Origin: an uncultured Collinsella sp.
Lineage (GTDB): Bacteria > Actinomycetota > Coriobacteriia > Coriobacteriales > Coriobacteriaceae
NCBI GenBank assembly: GCA_900550205.1
Contig: URRJ01000004.1
Coordinates: forward strand, 1 to 31,327
Length of the DNA stretch: 31,327 nt
Direction: 5' to 3'
Part shown: positions 15,076 through 22,325 of the stretch, one piece after another
Layout: every line of letters starts with the position of its first letter
Position numbering within the stretch: position 1 is the stretch's first letter
Translations under genes and position numbers: made by a program
The notes under the pieces: generated by a model
The model's input: only the letters and a program-made list of their open reading frames with translations
Told to the model about the DNA's origin: nothing
Databases searched by the model: none

Positions 15076-15648
15076 ATGTCTCAGAACACCACCGCCACCC
15101 AGCCCCGCACCGTCCAGACCGCCGACCGCGGCAAACTCGACGTCCGTGCCCTCGTCTTGCTCGCCATCCTGCTTGCCGCCGGCTTCATCCTCAACTTCAC
15201 CGTTGGCAAGGCCATCTCCGGCATCTCGGGCGGCATGATCAGCCCCGAGTTCATCATCTCGGCCTTCTGCCTCACCATCCTGGTCGTTCGTCCCAACATT
15301 GGCCAGGCGCTCATCATCGGCCTCATCTCGGCCGCTGTAATCCAAATCACCACCACCTCGCCGTTTGTCGATTTTGCCGCCGAAGGCATCGCCGCCATGC
15401 TCATGGCCGTCATTGTCAACGCTGCTGCCAAGGACGGCCAGGTTAAGCCCGTCGTCGCCATCGTCGCAACGTTCGTGACCACCTTTGTCTCGGGCGTCAT
15501 CTTCATGGTCATCAAGATGGCCATGCTCGGCGTGGTGGGCGAGCTCGCCGCAGCCATGCTGCCCGTGGTCGCCATGACCGCCGTGTTTAACGCCATTCTG
15601 GTCGGTGCCCTCTACTTGCCCATCCAGAAGGCCCTTAGGCTTAATTAA
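15076..15648 (+). CDS. ECF transporter S component, TrpP-like (tryptophan), copy 1
   Basis: A 190-residue hydrophobic protein, predicted to bind substrate as the S subunit of an energy-coupling factor importer. After a polar N-terminus of about 22 residues come five to six membrane segments. The first contains A-I-L-L-A (residues 30-34), the AxxxA motif by which S components contact EcfT. The middle stretch ending S-A-A-V-I-Q-I-T-T-T-S-P resembles the G-I-I-S-A-L-T-T-S-F-P region of Bacillus TrpP. With the Trp leader upstream and EcfA and EcfT downstream, tryptophan is the likely substrate. GAAAGGA lies upstream of the ATG. Substrate assignment rests on the leader and remembered similarity, not on a solved site. 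Confidence 0.8.
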   Translation: MSQNTTATQPRTVQTADRGKLDVRALVLLAILLAAGFILNFTVGKAISGISGGMISPEFIISAFCLTILVVRPNIGQALIIGLISAAVIQITTTSPFVDFAAEGIAAMLMAVIVNAAAKDGQVKPVVAIVATFVTTFVSGVIFMVIKMAMLGVVGELAAAMLPVVAMTAVFNAILVGALYLPIQKALRLN

Positions 15649-15654
15649 CCCGCT

Positions 15655-15755
15655 CGGCTTTACGAGCCACCCCATCTTGGCGTTCATTCGTCGCTCGCGT
15701 ACCCAAGTACGCTTCGCTCCTCTTTCGCGCCAACCTGGGGCCCCTCGTAAAGCCG
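15655..15755. repeat. 101-bp nested hairpin between the two S-component genes
   Basis: Outer arms 15655-15666 and 15744-15755 are perfect (12 of 12). Next, 15670-15682 pairs with 15728-15740 (11 of 13). The centre folds as gcgtac-ccaa-gtacgc (15697-15712). Nearly the whole element can form one long hairpin. It begins seven bases after the stop of S component 1, lies inside the operon and lacks a T-run. I recall similar sequences between Collinsella genes, but this is unverified. A short gcccc/gggg hairpin follows at about 15800. Confidence 0.75.
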
Positions 15756-15857
15756 TCTCCGTGCTCCATTATTCAAAATTGATCCCCTTTTCGATTTAGC
15801 CCCTTTCGCGGGGGTTCAGGACACTCTTATCTCAAATCTCACCTTAAGGAGAACATC

Positions 15858-16409
15858 ATGGCTAACCAGAACGCCCAGGCGCGCACCGTCACTGCCGCCC
15901 CCGTCTCCAAGGGACTGATAAATGTCAGCTCGCTCGTCCTGCTCGCCATTTTGCTTGCCGCTGGCTTTATCCTCAACATGACCGTCGGCAACGCTCTGGC
16001 GGTTACGGGCATTAAGCCCCAGTTCATCATCGCCGCCTATGCCTTGGCCATCGCACTGACGCAGGCGAACTTTGCCCAGGCCGCCATCTTTGGCATCTTA
16101 TCAGCAGCCGTCATCCAGATCACTACGTCCATCCCCGGTCTCAACTTTGCCACCGAGCTCGCCGGCGCACTGACGATGGCGGTCCTCGTTAAGTCCAACA
16201 TCGGCGGCGACAAGATGAATCCCTTTATTGCCGGCTTTCTGACCACTCTCGTCTCGGGTGCGCTTTTCGCCGTCCTGGGCACCCTGATCATGGGCGCGGC
16301 GCTGCCTACGGCACTTGCCAAGGTGCCTATCGTGCTCGGCACTGTCGTCTTTAACGCCGTCGTGGTCCACGCCCTCTTCTTCCCGCTGCGCAAGGTACTC
16401 GGCAAGTAG
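15858..16409 (+). CDS. ECF transporter S component, TrpP-like, copy 2
   Basis: A 183-residue paralogue of the preceding protein. The two share the opening of membrane segment 1 (L-V-L-L-A-I-L-L-A-A-G-F-I-L-N, with the AxxxA EcfT-contact motif again at residues 30-34) and the S-A-A-V-I-Q-I-T-T segment, but differ clearly elsewhere. The I-K-P-Q-F-I-I run before the third segment is closer to the K-P-D of TrpP than copy 1 is. AAGGAG lies six bases before the ATG. Both copies would compete for the single EcfA-EcfT module downstream. Copy 2 may bind tryptophan with another affinity, or a related compound such as an indole derivative; the sequence does not decide. Confidence 0.78.
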   Translation: MANQNAQARTVTAAPVSKGLINVSSLVLLAILLAAGFILNMTVGNALAVTGIKPQFIIAAYALAIALTQANFAQAAIFGILSAAVIQITTSIPGLNFATELAGALTMAVLVKSNIGGDKMNPFIAGFLTTLVSGALFAVLGTLIMGAALPTALAKVPIVLGTVVFNAVVVHALFFPLRKVLGK

Positions 16410-16416
16410 CCTGATA

Positions 16417-16452
16417 TGATGGTGGGGCCGCACCCAAGCGGCCCCACCATCA
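16417..16452. repeat. Perfect 15-bp hairpin after S component 2
   Basis: Bases 16417-16431 pair exactly with 16438-16452 around the 6-base loop acccaa, 7 bases after the stop codon. No T-run follows (AAGACTG), so it may protect or pause the transcript rather than end it. Confidence 0.7.
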
Positions 16453-16476
16453 AAGACTGTCCCAAACAACTAGCTC

Positions 16477-16520
16477 TTGGGGACGTTCTTAAACGACTAG
16501 TCATTTAAGAACGTCCCCAA
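16477..16520. repeat. 44-bp near-perfect palindrome ahead of ecfA
   Basis: Arms 16477-16493 and 16504-16520 are perfect over 17 bp, and the 10-base centre contains GACTAGTC, itself a palindrome. The element ends 18 bases before the ecfA start and so sits in its translation initiation region. It resembles a small repeat-type element; AACTAG and ACTAG repeats flank it. Confidence 0.75.
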
Positions 16521-16538
16521 TGACTATGAAAGGTATCC

Positions 16539-18290
16539 ATGGAAACGATCATCAACGTCGACGATGTCTCGTTCTCCTATGGCACGCAAACCGAGCAGGC
16601 GCTTAGTCACGTCTCGCTCAGCGTGAACAAAGGGGATTTCATCGGCATCATCGGACCCTCGGGCGCCGGCAAGTCCACACTTGCCGCTTGCCTTTCGGGC
16701 GCCGTGCCTCACCACTACACCGGCACATTCTTTGGCTCCGTCAAGGTCGATGGCCGCGACACCTGCGAGGTCTCGCTCACCGATGTATCGCAGATCGTCG
16801 GCAGCGTATTGCAAGACATCGACACGCAAATGGTCGCTTCGGTCGTCGAAGACGAGATGCTCTTTGGCCTCGAGAACTTTGGCGTTCCACACGACCAGAT
16901 CGAACAGCGCGTGAGTGAAACGCTCAAGACCGTCGGCATCAGCGACCTGCGCGACCGTGAGATCGCCACCCTCTCGGGCGGCCAAAAGCAAAAGGTAGCC
17001 ATCGCCGCCATCCTCGCCATGCGCCCGCGCGTCCTGGTGCTCGATGAACCCACCGCAGCACTCGATCCCGCCAGCTCAACGCTGGTCTTCGAGACGTTGC
17101 GCAAGGCAAACCACGCGCTCGGCATCACCATCGTCGTCGTTGAGCAAAAAGTCGCCCTGCTTTCGGAGTACTGCAACCGCGTGCTGGCGCTCGATCGCGG
17201 CAAGATCGCGCTGCAAGGCGAGCCACATGAGGTATTCGCGCACACTGACGAGCTTCGCACCACCGGCGTCGACTGCCCGCGCGTCACACGCATCTTCAAC
17301 AGCCTTGAGGCTGATGGCCTGGTAAGCGGTGTGCCCTGCTTAGATGTGAACGAGGCCGAGCAGCTGATCATGGGTATCGTCGACCCCGACCGCACGGCAA
17401 GCGACACCCAAGCGCCCGCAGGCTCCCCGCACGCACCGTCGTTGCGCCCGCATGCAAAAGACGCTGAGCCGGTACTCACGTTTGACCATGTCGAGTTTTC
17501 CTACCCCCATGGCGGCGCCGCCGTCCACGACCTCAGCTTGACGCTCTATCCCGGCGAGCTCGTGGGCATTGTCGGCCAAAACGGAGCCGGCAAGACCACG
17601 CTCACCAAGCTGCTCACGGGCCTGCTTAAGCCCGCATCGGGCAGCGTGCGCGTTACAGGCCTGGACACGGCATCGGTTCCCACAAGCCGTATCGCACGCG
17701 AGGTGGCAACGCTTTTCCAGAACCCCGACCGTCAAATTTGCAAGGATACCGTGCTCGACGAGGTCGCCTTTGGCCTGGAGCTTGCCGGCATCGACCGTGC
17801 CGAGGCGCTGCGTCGCGCCCGACTCGTCATCGACCGCTTTGGCCTGCCCGCCGACGAGGCACCGTTCTCGCTGTCACGCGGCCAACGCCAGATGGTGGCG
17901 CTGGCCTCCGTCGTGGTAGTGGAACCCAAGATTGTGGTACTCGACGAGCCCACGAGCGGCTTGGACTACCGCGAGTGCATGACCGTGATGGAAACGGTAC
18001 GCACCATGGCCGAGCGCGGTTGCGCCGTCATCATGGTCTGTCACGACATGGAAGTCGTTTCCGACTTTGCCGAGCGCATCGTGGTGATGGCCAACGGTCG
18101 TATCCTCGACCGCGGTCGCACGCACGAGCTGTTCTCGAACATCGAACTCATGCAGCATGCCTACGTTGAGCCGCCCCAGGTCATCGAGCTCTCTCGCCGT
18201 CTGGCATCCACCGTCTCGCCTGCCTTTACGCAGGTGAGTGAGGTCACCGATATCGTTCGTATTACCGAGGAGATGGTCCGCCGTGGTTAA
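16539..18290 (+). CDS. Fused ECF transporter ATPase (EcfA-EcfA')
   Basis: A 583-residue protein with two ABC ATPase domains in one chain, the motor for ECF uptake. Domain 1: Walker A G-P-S-G-A-G-K-S-T (39-47), Q-loop Gln92, signature L-S-G-G-Q (145-149), Walker B V-L-V-L-D-E-P (165-171). Domain 2: Walker A G-Q-N-G-A-G-K-T-T (346-354), signature L-S-R-G-Q (445-449), Walker B I-V-V-L-D-E-P (465-471) and switch His502. In domain 1 the place of the switch His is Gln203 (V-V-V-E-Q-K), so one of the two ATP sites is probably weak or degenerate. A low-complexity linker at about 280-308 joins the halves. AAAGG lies five bases before the ATG. Its stop overlaps ecfT. Confidence 0.93.
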   Translation: METIINVDDVSFSYGTQTEQALSHVSLSVNKGDFIGIIGPSGAGKSTLAACLSGAVPHHYTGTFFGSVKVDGRDTCEVSLTDVSQIVGSVLQDIDTQMVASVVEDEMLFGLENFGVPHDQIEQRVSETLKTVGISDLRDREIATLSGGQKQKVAIAAILAMRPRVLVLDEPTAALDPASSTLVFETLRKANHALGITIVVVEQKVALLSEYCNRVLALDRGKIALQGEPHEVFAHTDELRTTGVDCPRVTRIFNSLEADGLVSGVPCLDVNEAEQLIMGIVDPDRTASDTQAPAGSPHAPSLRPHAKDAEPVLTFDHVEFSYPHGGAAVHDLSLTLYPGELVGIVGQNGAGKTTLTKLLTGLLKPASGSVRVTGLDTASVPTSRIAREVATLFQNPDRQICKDTVLDEVAFGLELAGIDRAEALRRARLVIDRFGLPADEAPFSLSRGQRQMVALASVVVVEPKIVVLDEPTSGLDYRECMTVMETVRTMAERGCAVIMVCHDMEVVSDFAERIVVMANGRILDRGRTHELFSNIELMQHAYVEPPQVIELSRRLASTVSPAFTQVSEVTDIVRITEEMVRRG

Positions 18291-19029
18291 CGTCATCGAC
18301 TATATGCCGGGCGACACGCTGCTGCACCGCCTGAACCCCGTCATCAAACTGGGCCTCGCCGCCGCTATCATCATCGGCATCTTTTTGTCCGACACCTATG
18401 GGGCACTGCTAGGCTTTTTGGCGCTCACGCTTGCGCTGGGCGCCTACGCCGGCGTCGTCGACCGCCTGCTCTCGCTGCTCAAGTTGCTGATTCCGCTCGC
18501 GCTCATCATGTTGGTGCTGCAGCTTGCCTTTATGCGCGATGGCAACATCGTGTGGGGCTTTGTCACCGACGAGGGCCTCATCACCGGCTCCAAGGCCTGC
18601 CTGCGCCTGCTGGGCGTGGCACTTCCGCTTATTCTGATGCTCATGGTGACCAAGCTCAACGACCTTGCCAACGCCTGCGTGGAGGTGCTGCACGTGCCGT
18701 ATCGTTACGCCTTCACTTTTACCACGGCGCTACGCTTTGTGCCGGTGTTTGGCCAAGAGATGAACGCTATCATGGAGGCGCAGACCGCGCGCGGCGTTGA
18801 GTACGACACCAAGAACCCCATCAAGAAGCTCAAGCTCATGCTGCCGTTGTGCGTGCCGCTACTTATCTCGAGCGTGGGCAAGACCGATGCCACTGCCTTG
18901 GCGGCCGAGCAACGCGGCTTCTACCTGCGCACGCGCGAGAGCTCGTACAAGCGCTACCCCATCAAGGGCATGGACGTCGCCGTACTCATCGTCAGCATCG
19001 CCCTCATCGTCCTCGGTTTCCTGTTCTAG
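18283..19029 (+). CDS. ecfT: ECF transporter transmembrane subunit EcfT
   Basis: The membrane scaffold that couples the ATPases to the S components, 248 residues. It has four to six hydrophobic segments in the N-terminal two thirds and then the two coupling-helix signatures: Q-T-A-R-G-V-E and A-E-Q-R-G-F, the Ala-Arg-Gly-type motifs that dock into the ATPases. The GTG at 18283 overlaps the ecfA stop by 8 bases and has GAGGAG ten bases ahead; an open frame extends upstream inside ecfA but has no site. Last gene of the Trp-leader operon, closed by a strong terminator. Confidence 0.92.
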   Translation: MVNVIDYMPGDTLLHRLNPVIKLGLAAAIIIGIFLSDTYGALLGFLALTLALGAYAGVVDRLLSLLKLLIPLALIMLVLQLAFMRDGNIVWGFVTDEGLITGSKACLRLLGVALPLILMLMVTKLNDLANACVEVLHVPYRYAFTFTTALRFVPVFGQEMNAIMEAQTARGVEYDTKNPIKKLKLMLPLCVPLLISSVGKTDATALAAEQRGFYLRTRESSYKRYPIKGMDVAVLIVSIALIVLGFLF

Positions 19030-19057
19030 CAATCGCCAGCAGCAACCGAACGACGCA

Positions 19058-19094
19058 AAAGGCCCCGGCTCGCACCAAACGAGCCGGGGCCTTT
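19058..19094 (+). terminator. Terminator of the tryptophan ECF operon
   Basis: A perfect 15-bp stem (19058-19072 with 19080-19094) with a 7-base loop, followed by ACTGTTTTC. Confidence 0.85.
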
Positions 19095-19112
19095 ACTGTT
19101 TTCCCAGATAAA

Positions 19113-19147
19113 ACCTACCAAAATAAACCTGTCCCTTTTTGGCAGGT
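19113..19147 (-). terminator. Terminator of the racemase gene
   Basis: Bases 19113-19123 pair with 19137-19147 (10 of 11) just beyond the racemase stop. On the minus strand the hairpin runs into GTTTTATC. The loop text agggacaggttta is, from memory, common between Collinsella genes. Confidence 0.65.
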
Positions 19148-19153
19148 CGAGGG

Positions 19154-19900
19154 CTAAAGGCGGTAGGGTGCGCCGCTGCGGATGACGGATTCGCGCACCA
19201 GGACGTCCATGGCGTCAAGGGTGATCTCGGGCATCTCGCGGTACTTCTGCAGTACCGAAAGTTCCGTGCAGGCCAGGATGACGCGGTCGCAGCCGCTGCG
19301 GGCGAACTCCCACATCACTCGGTCAAACTTGTCCATATCGGGCTCGCGTCCGGCCTTCACGTCATCATAAATCAGCGACATTACATCGGCCTGGCGCTTC
19401 TCGCTGGGATAGACGACCTCGACGCCCGCAGCCTCGCACTCGCGCCCATAGACGCCTGCACCCACGGTGCCGTCGGTGCCCATGATGCCGATCTTGCGCA
19501 CCGGCTCGGACGGCATGCTCAGGTTGGGATCGAACTCGCACTCCCCCATCACCGCGCCCGCTAGGGCATAGCGCACCGACTCACGCGGCATGTGGATAAT
19601 CGGCACCGTGGTAAACGACTGAATCTGATCGTAGAAGTAGTGCGACGTGTTGCAGGGAATGGCAATGTGAGCGCAGCCCAGCGTCTCGAGCGCCTGAGCG
19701 CACTCCTTCATGGTCGCCAGCAGCTCGGCATGCTCGCCGGTCTTGATGGCCAGCGTACGGTCGGGCATGGTCGACTTGGAAAGTACCACCATGTCGATAT
19801 GCTCCTGATCACAGGTAGCAGCCGTATGACGCACAACCTGGTCGTAGTAATACGACGTGGCCTCGGCACCCATGCCGCCGATAACTCCCAGCTTTTCCAT
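19154..19900 (-). CDS. Aspartate/glutamate racemase family protein
   Basis: A cofactor-independent racemase of 248 residues using two cysteines. They are visible as I-P-C-N-T-S-H and L-A-C-T-E-L, with the N-terminal G-V-I-G-G-M-G typical of the aspartate racemase (YgeA/RacX) branch rather than MurI. The start at 19900 is set by AAGGAGG five bases ahead; an open frame extends to 19984 but lacks a site. It follows the ATP-grasp gene on the same strand by 84 bases. Together they look like a D-aspartate supply and ligation pair: the racemase would make D-Asp from L-Asp. Another D-amino acid is possible. Confidence 0.88.
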   Translation of the reverse strand: MEKLGVIGGMGAEATSYYYDQVVRHTAATCDQEHIDMVVLSKSTMPDRTLAIKTGEHAELLATMKECAQALETLGCAHIAIPCNTSHYFYDQIQSFTTVPIIHMPRESVRYALAGAVMGECEFDPNLSMPSEPVRKIGIMGTDGTVGAGVYGRECEAAGVEVVYPSEKRQADVMSLIYDDVKAGREPDMDKFDRVMWEFARSGCDRVILACTELSVLQKYREMPEITLDAMDVLVRESVIRSGAPYRL

Positions 19901-19984
19901 CGCTGCCTCCTTGGTGACGCTCACGCAATTGCTCGCATCATACCCGTGCCCGTCCGATGCAAACCGGGCGGGCGCCGCGCTCAT

Positions 19985-21241
19985 CTACTTGTAATACGTC
20001 TTGAACAGCTTAAAGTGACGCAGCTTGGTGTGCCACATGCGCAACCAGCGGTTAAAGACAAAATCACCCTTCATAAACGAAGGATCGGCAGCCTTGCCCT
20101 CCTTGGCCAGACGATGCGCCTTCGCACGCAGCTCGGGGTCCTTGACATACTTGTCAAGGACGCCCATAGGAACAACCGTCCACAGAGCCTCGTCCTGAGC
20201 CGTCACAAATTCCGGCTCAAACGGGCGGTTATAGACGTACTCATCCACCACGTATTTAGCAACGTTAAAGCCGCTATTGGTGACATAGTAATTACTGCGG
20301 CCCTGACGCGTGTTGAAGTCGAAGAACTTAAACGAGCCATCGCGCTGGTCATACTTGACGTCGAAGTTGGAGAAGCCCGTAAACTTAAGGTCCTCAAGCA
20401 GCTTGCGCACGCCACCCATGAGCTCGTCGTTGGGCTCAGTGATGATGCAGGCGTGGTTGCCGACACCATGGGGCTGATGCTCCTCGAGCAGCACGTGACC
20501 CAGGCACATCATGCGCACCTTGCCGTTGCGGTCGGAATAACTGGTAAGCACGCGCATGTACTCGTCGTTGCCGGGCACGCGGTCCTGCAGAATCAGGTCA
20601 TCGGTGTAGCCACTGGCGTACACATCGCGAATGACCTGCTCCAGCTCGGCGCGATCGACAATCTCGTAGGCCTTCTTCTGACCCTCGAACTCGTGTTCCC
20701 ACCACATGATGCCGTCAGACGGCTTCAGAATCATCGGGAAGGGGAAGTCAATCTGGTCGAGCACCTCGGCGGGAGCCTCACCCTGAGCGTTGAGCATCGC
20801 CATGGTAAAGGTAAACGTGTGCGGATAGGGCACACCGTGCTTCTCGCACAGCTCGTAGAAAATCTCTTTCTTCTGGCACTGCTCGAGCATGCTGTAGGGG
20901 GCGTAGGGTGCGATAACGTTCGAGGCAAGCTGGCCGGCGTCCTGAGCCTGCGCGGCAAGCGCGACGTAGTTGTCGCCGCAGCCCATGAGAATAATCTTCT
21001 TATCAGGATTGGCCTGTGCAACGCCGTTAACGGTCTCGATCATGACCGGCATGGTATCGATATCCACGTTGGGCGTGTAATCGATAATTTGGCTGCGATA
21101 CGCGGGGCCGGTCTGGTACTTGCCAAAGACCAGGCTCTTAACCTGATACTCCTCGTAGAAAGCGCGCGCCACCGAATACGCGTTGATGTCGCCGCCGAGC
21201 AGCACGGGGATAAACTCGCGCTCTGTAAACTGCAATGCCAT
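19985..21241 (-). CDS. ATP-grasp carboxylate-amine ligase, probable D-aspartate ligase
   Basis: A 418-residue ATP-grasp enzyme joining a carboxylate to an amine with ATP. The N-terminal domain opens I-P-V-L-L-G-G-D-I-N-A-Y-S-V-A-R-A-F. The ATP-grasp core shows F-P-M-I-L-K-P-S-D as the nucleotide-binding Lys strand, the Q-D-R-V-P-G loop, and the metal-binding end F-F-D-F-N-T-R-Q-G-R-S. The C-terminus is basic and aromatic and may touch the membrane. Enterococcus faecium Asl(fm), which adds D-Asp to the side chain of the peptidoglycan stem, is an ATP-grasp enzyme encoded beside an aspartate racemase; the same pairing here is the main reason for the call. AGGAAG precedes the ATG. No close alignment could be made. 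Confidence 0.7.
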   Translation of the reverse strand: MALQFTEREFIPVLLGGDINAYSVARAFYEEYQVKSLVFGKYQTGPAYRSQIIDYTPNVDIDTMPVMIETVNGVAQANPDKKIILMGCGDNYVALAAQAQDAGQLASNVIAPYAPYSMLEQCQKKEIFYELCEKHGVPYPHTFTFTMAMLNAQGEAPAEVLDQIDFPFPMILKPSDGIMWWEHEFEGQKKAYEIVDRAELEQVIRDVYASGYTDDLILQDRVPGNDEYMRVLTSYSDRNGKVRMMCLGHVLLEEHQPHGVGNHACIITEPNDELMGGVRKLLEDLKFTGFSNFDVKYDQRDGSFKFFDFNTRQGRSNYYVTNSGFNVAKYVVDEYVYNRPFEPEFVTAQDEALWTVVPMGVLDKYVKDPELRAKAHRLAKEGKAADPSFMKGDFVFNRWLRMWHTKLRHFKLFKTYYK

Positions 21242-21460
21242 GAAAACTTCCTATCTAGAACTGCCCCAAAACGGGCGGTCTTTGAGCAACCGTCTTATTC
21301 TAGCGTGCCGAGCCGCCGGCGCCTAAAGCTCCACTGTATCTATGGCAATCGGTGCGACCATCCGGCGATGGGACGCGCTCACCGGTGTATGACACCCGGC
21401 AGTGAACCCACCGTTGTTGTAGGATTCAGCATATCGATATCCTCGAGCGAAAGGCGACGC

Positions 21461-22093
21461 GTGCCCCAAGACCATCCGACCGATAACCCCATCCTCAACG
21501 CCGCAAGGCGCGAACTGACGGAGCGTGCACAGACGACCGCCCCTCTGCGCACGGCAGACGATGCCTACAGCGGGTCCGCCCGCATCGTCTCAATCAACAC
21601 ATCGGCGCATAAGGGAACGCGCAAAATACCCGTCGCCGATGGGCACGACACCGTCATCAAGCAATTTGGCCTTGCCTCCGATGCGCACGCCGGACATTGG
21701 CACCGCCAAGTCTCGTTTTTGGCAGTGGAGTCCATCAATACGGCGCGGGCACGCGGGCTCGATGTGGGCGAGGGCGACTTTGGAGAAAACTTCACCACCC
21801 AGGGTATCAACCTGCTCTCACTCCCCTTGGGCACGCAGCTCAAGCTCGGCAGCGAAGTGCTCGTCGAAATCAGCCAGATCGGCAAAGTCTGCCACACCCG
21901 CTGCGCCATCTACTATCTCGCCGGAGACTGCATCTTCCCCCGCGAGGGCATTTTTGGCGTCGTACTGCAGGGCGGAGAAGTCCATATCGGTGACGACATA
22001 CAGGTGGTCAAGCTCGGCGATGGCACCTGTTCCTTCACTCCCGCCGAGGCACTCAAAGAGGTGGAGCAGGCTCGTCGCGAAGGAACCCTGTAG
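21461..22093 (+). CDS. MOSC-domain protein
   Basis: A 210-residue protein with a MOSC domain (the C-terminal domain of molybdenum cofactor sulfurase), which handles cysteine-bound sulfur or molybdopterin-linked chemistry. Seen are G-L-A-S-D-A-H-A-G near residue 70, G-D-F-G-E-N-F-T-T, and the G-K-V-C-H-T-R-C segment whose Cys is the expected sulfur carrier, then F-P-R-E-G-I-F-G-V-V. The first 45 residues are not part of the domain. The GTG at 21461 is chosen for GAAAGGCG upstream; the open frame runs far further upstream, but that part lies antisense to the ligase gene. The last codons lie in the 5' arm of a downstream hairpin. No molybdenum cofactor genes are nearby. Confidence 0.82.
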   Translation: MPQDHPTDNPILNAARRELTERAQTTAPLRTADDAYSGSARIVSINTSAHKGTRKIPVADGHDTVIKQFGLASDAHAGHWHRQVSFLAVESINTARARGLDVGEGDFGENFTTQGINLLSLPLGTQLKLGSEVLVEISQIGKVCHTRCAIYYLAGDCIFPREGIFGVVLQGGEVHIGDDIQVVKLGDGTCSFTPAEALKEVEQARREGTL

Positions 22094-22151
22094 TTGCAAA
22101 ACCCCACGTGAGGGCAACTTTACAGCCCAAAACCCTCACAAACAGGGTTCC
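22082..22151. repeat. Nested hairpin overlapping the MOSC stop codon
   Basis: Bases 22082-22090, inside the last MOSC codons, pair perfectly with 22143-22151 (9 bp). Within it, 22108-22114 (gtgaggg) pairs with 22133-22139 (ccctcac). An alternative hairpin aaccct/agggtt (22131-22136 with 22144-22149) excludes both. A terminator is possible, though no T-run follows. Confidence 0.5.
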
Positions 22152-22218
22152 GTAACGTTAAAGTTGAACTCTATGGTTTCTCAACAATTCGCTATAACTG
22201 CAGGTCAAAGCCAAAGCC

Positions 22219-22255
22219 TCAAGTTTAACTTGACCCTTTAGAACCTTTAAGGTTC
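22219..22255. promoter_or_regulatory. Twin 15-bp palindromes upstream of a secreted protein gene
   Basis: TCAAGTTTAACTTGA (22219-22233) and GAACCTTTAAGGTTC (22241-22255) are each perfect 7-1-7 palindromes. Their centres are 22 bases apart, two helical turns. A -10-like TAGAAT lies at 22279-22284, so the second palindrome covers the -35 zone. This is the arrangement of a dimeric repressor or activator site pair. Confidence 0.5.
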
Positions 22256-22325
22256 AAGTTGAGGTCGAAAGCAGTAGTAGAATACACCTCGACCAATAAC
22301 CTACGATTGATTGCAGAGGGACTGG

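Noticed and set aside
19592..21240. Very long plus-strand open frame running into the MOSC gene
   Set aside because: It is antisense to the ATP-grasp and racemase genes, which have clear motifs and ribosome binding sites. High GC leaves antisense frames open; only the part from 21461 is real.
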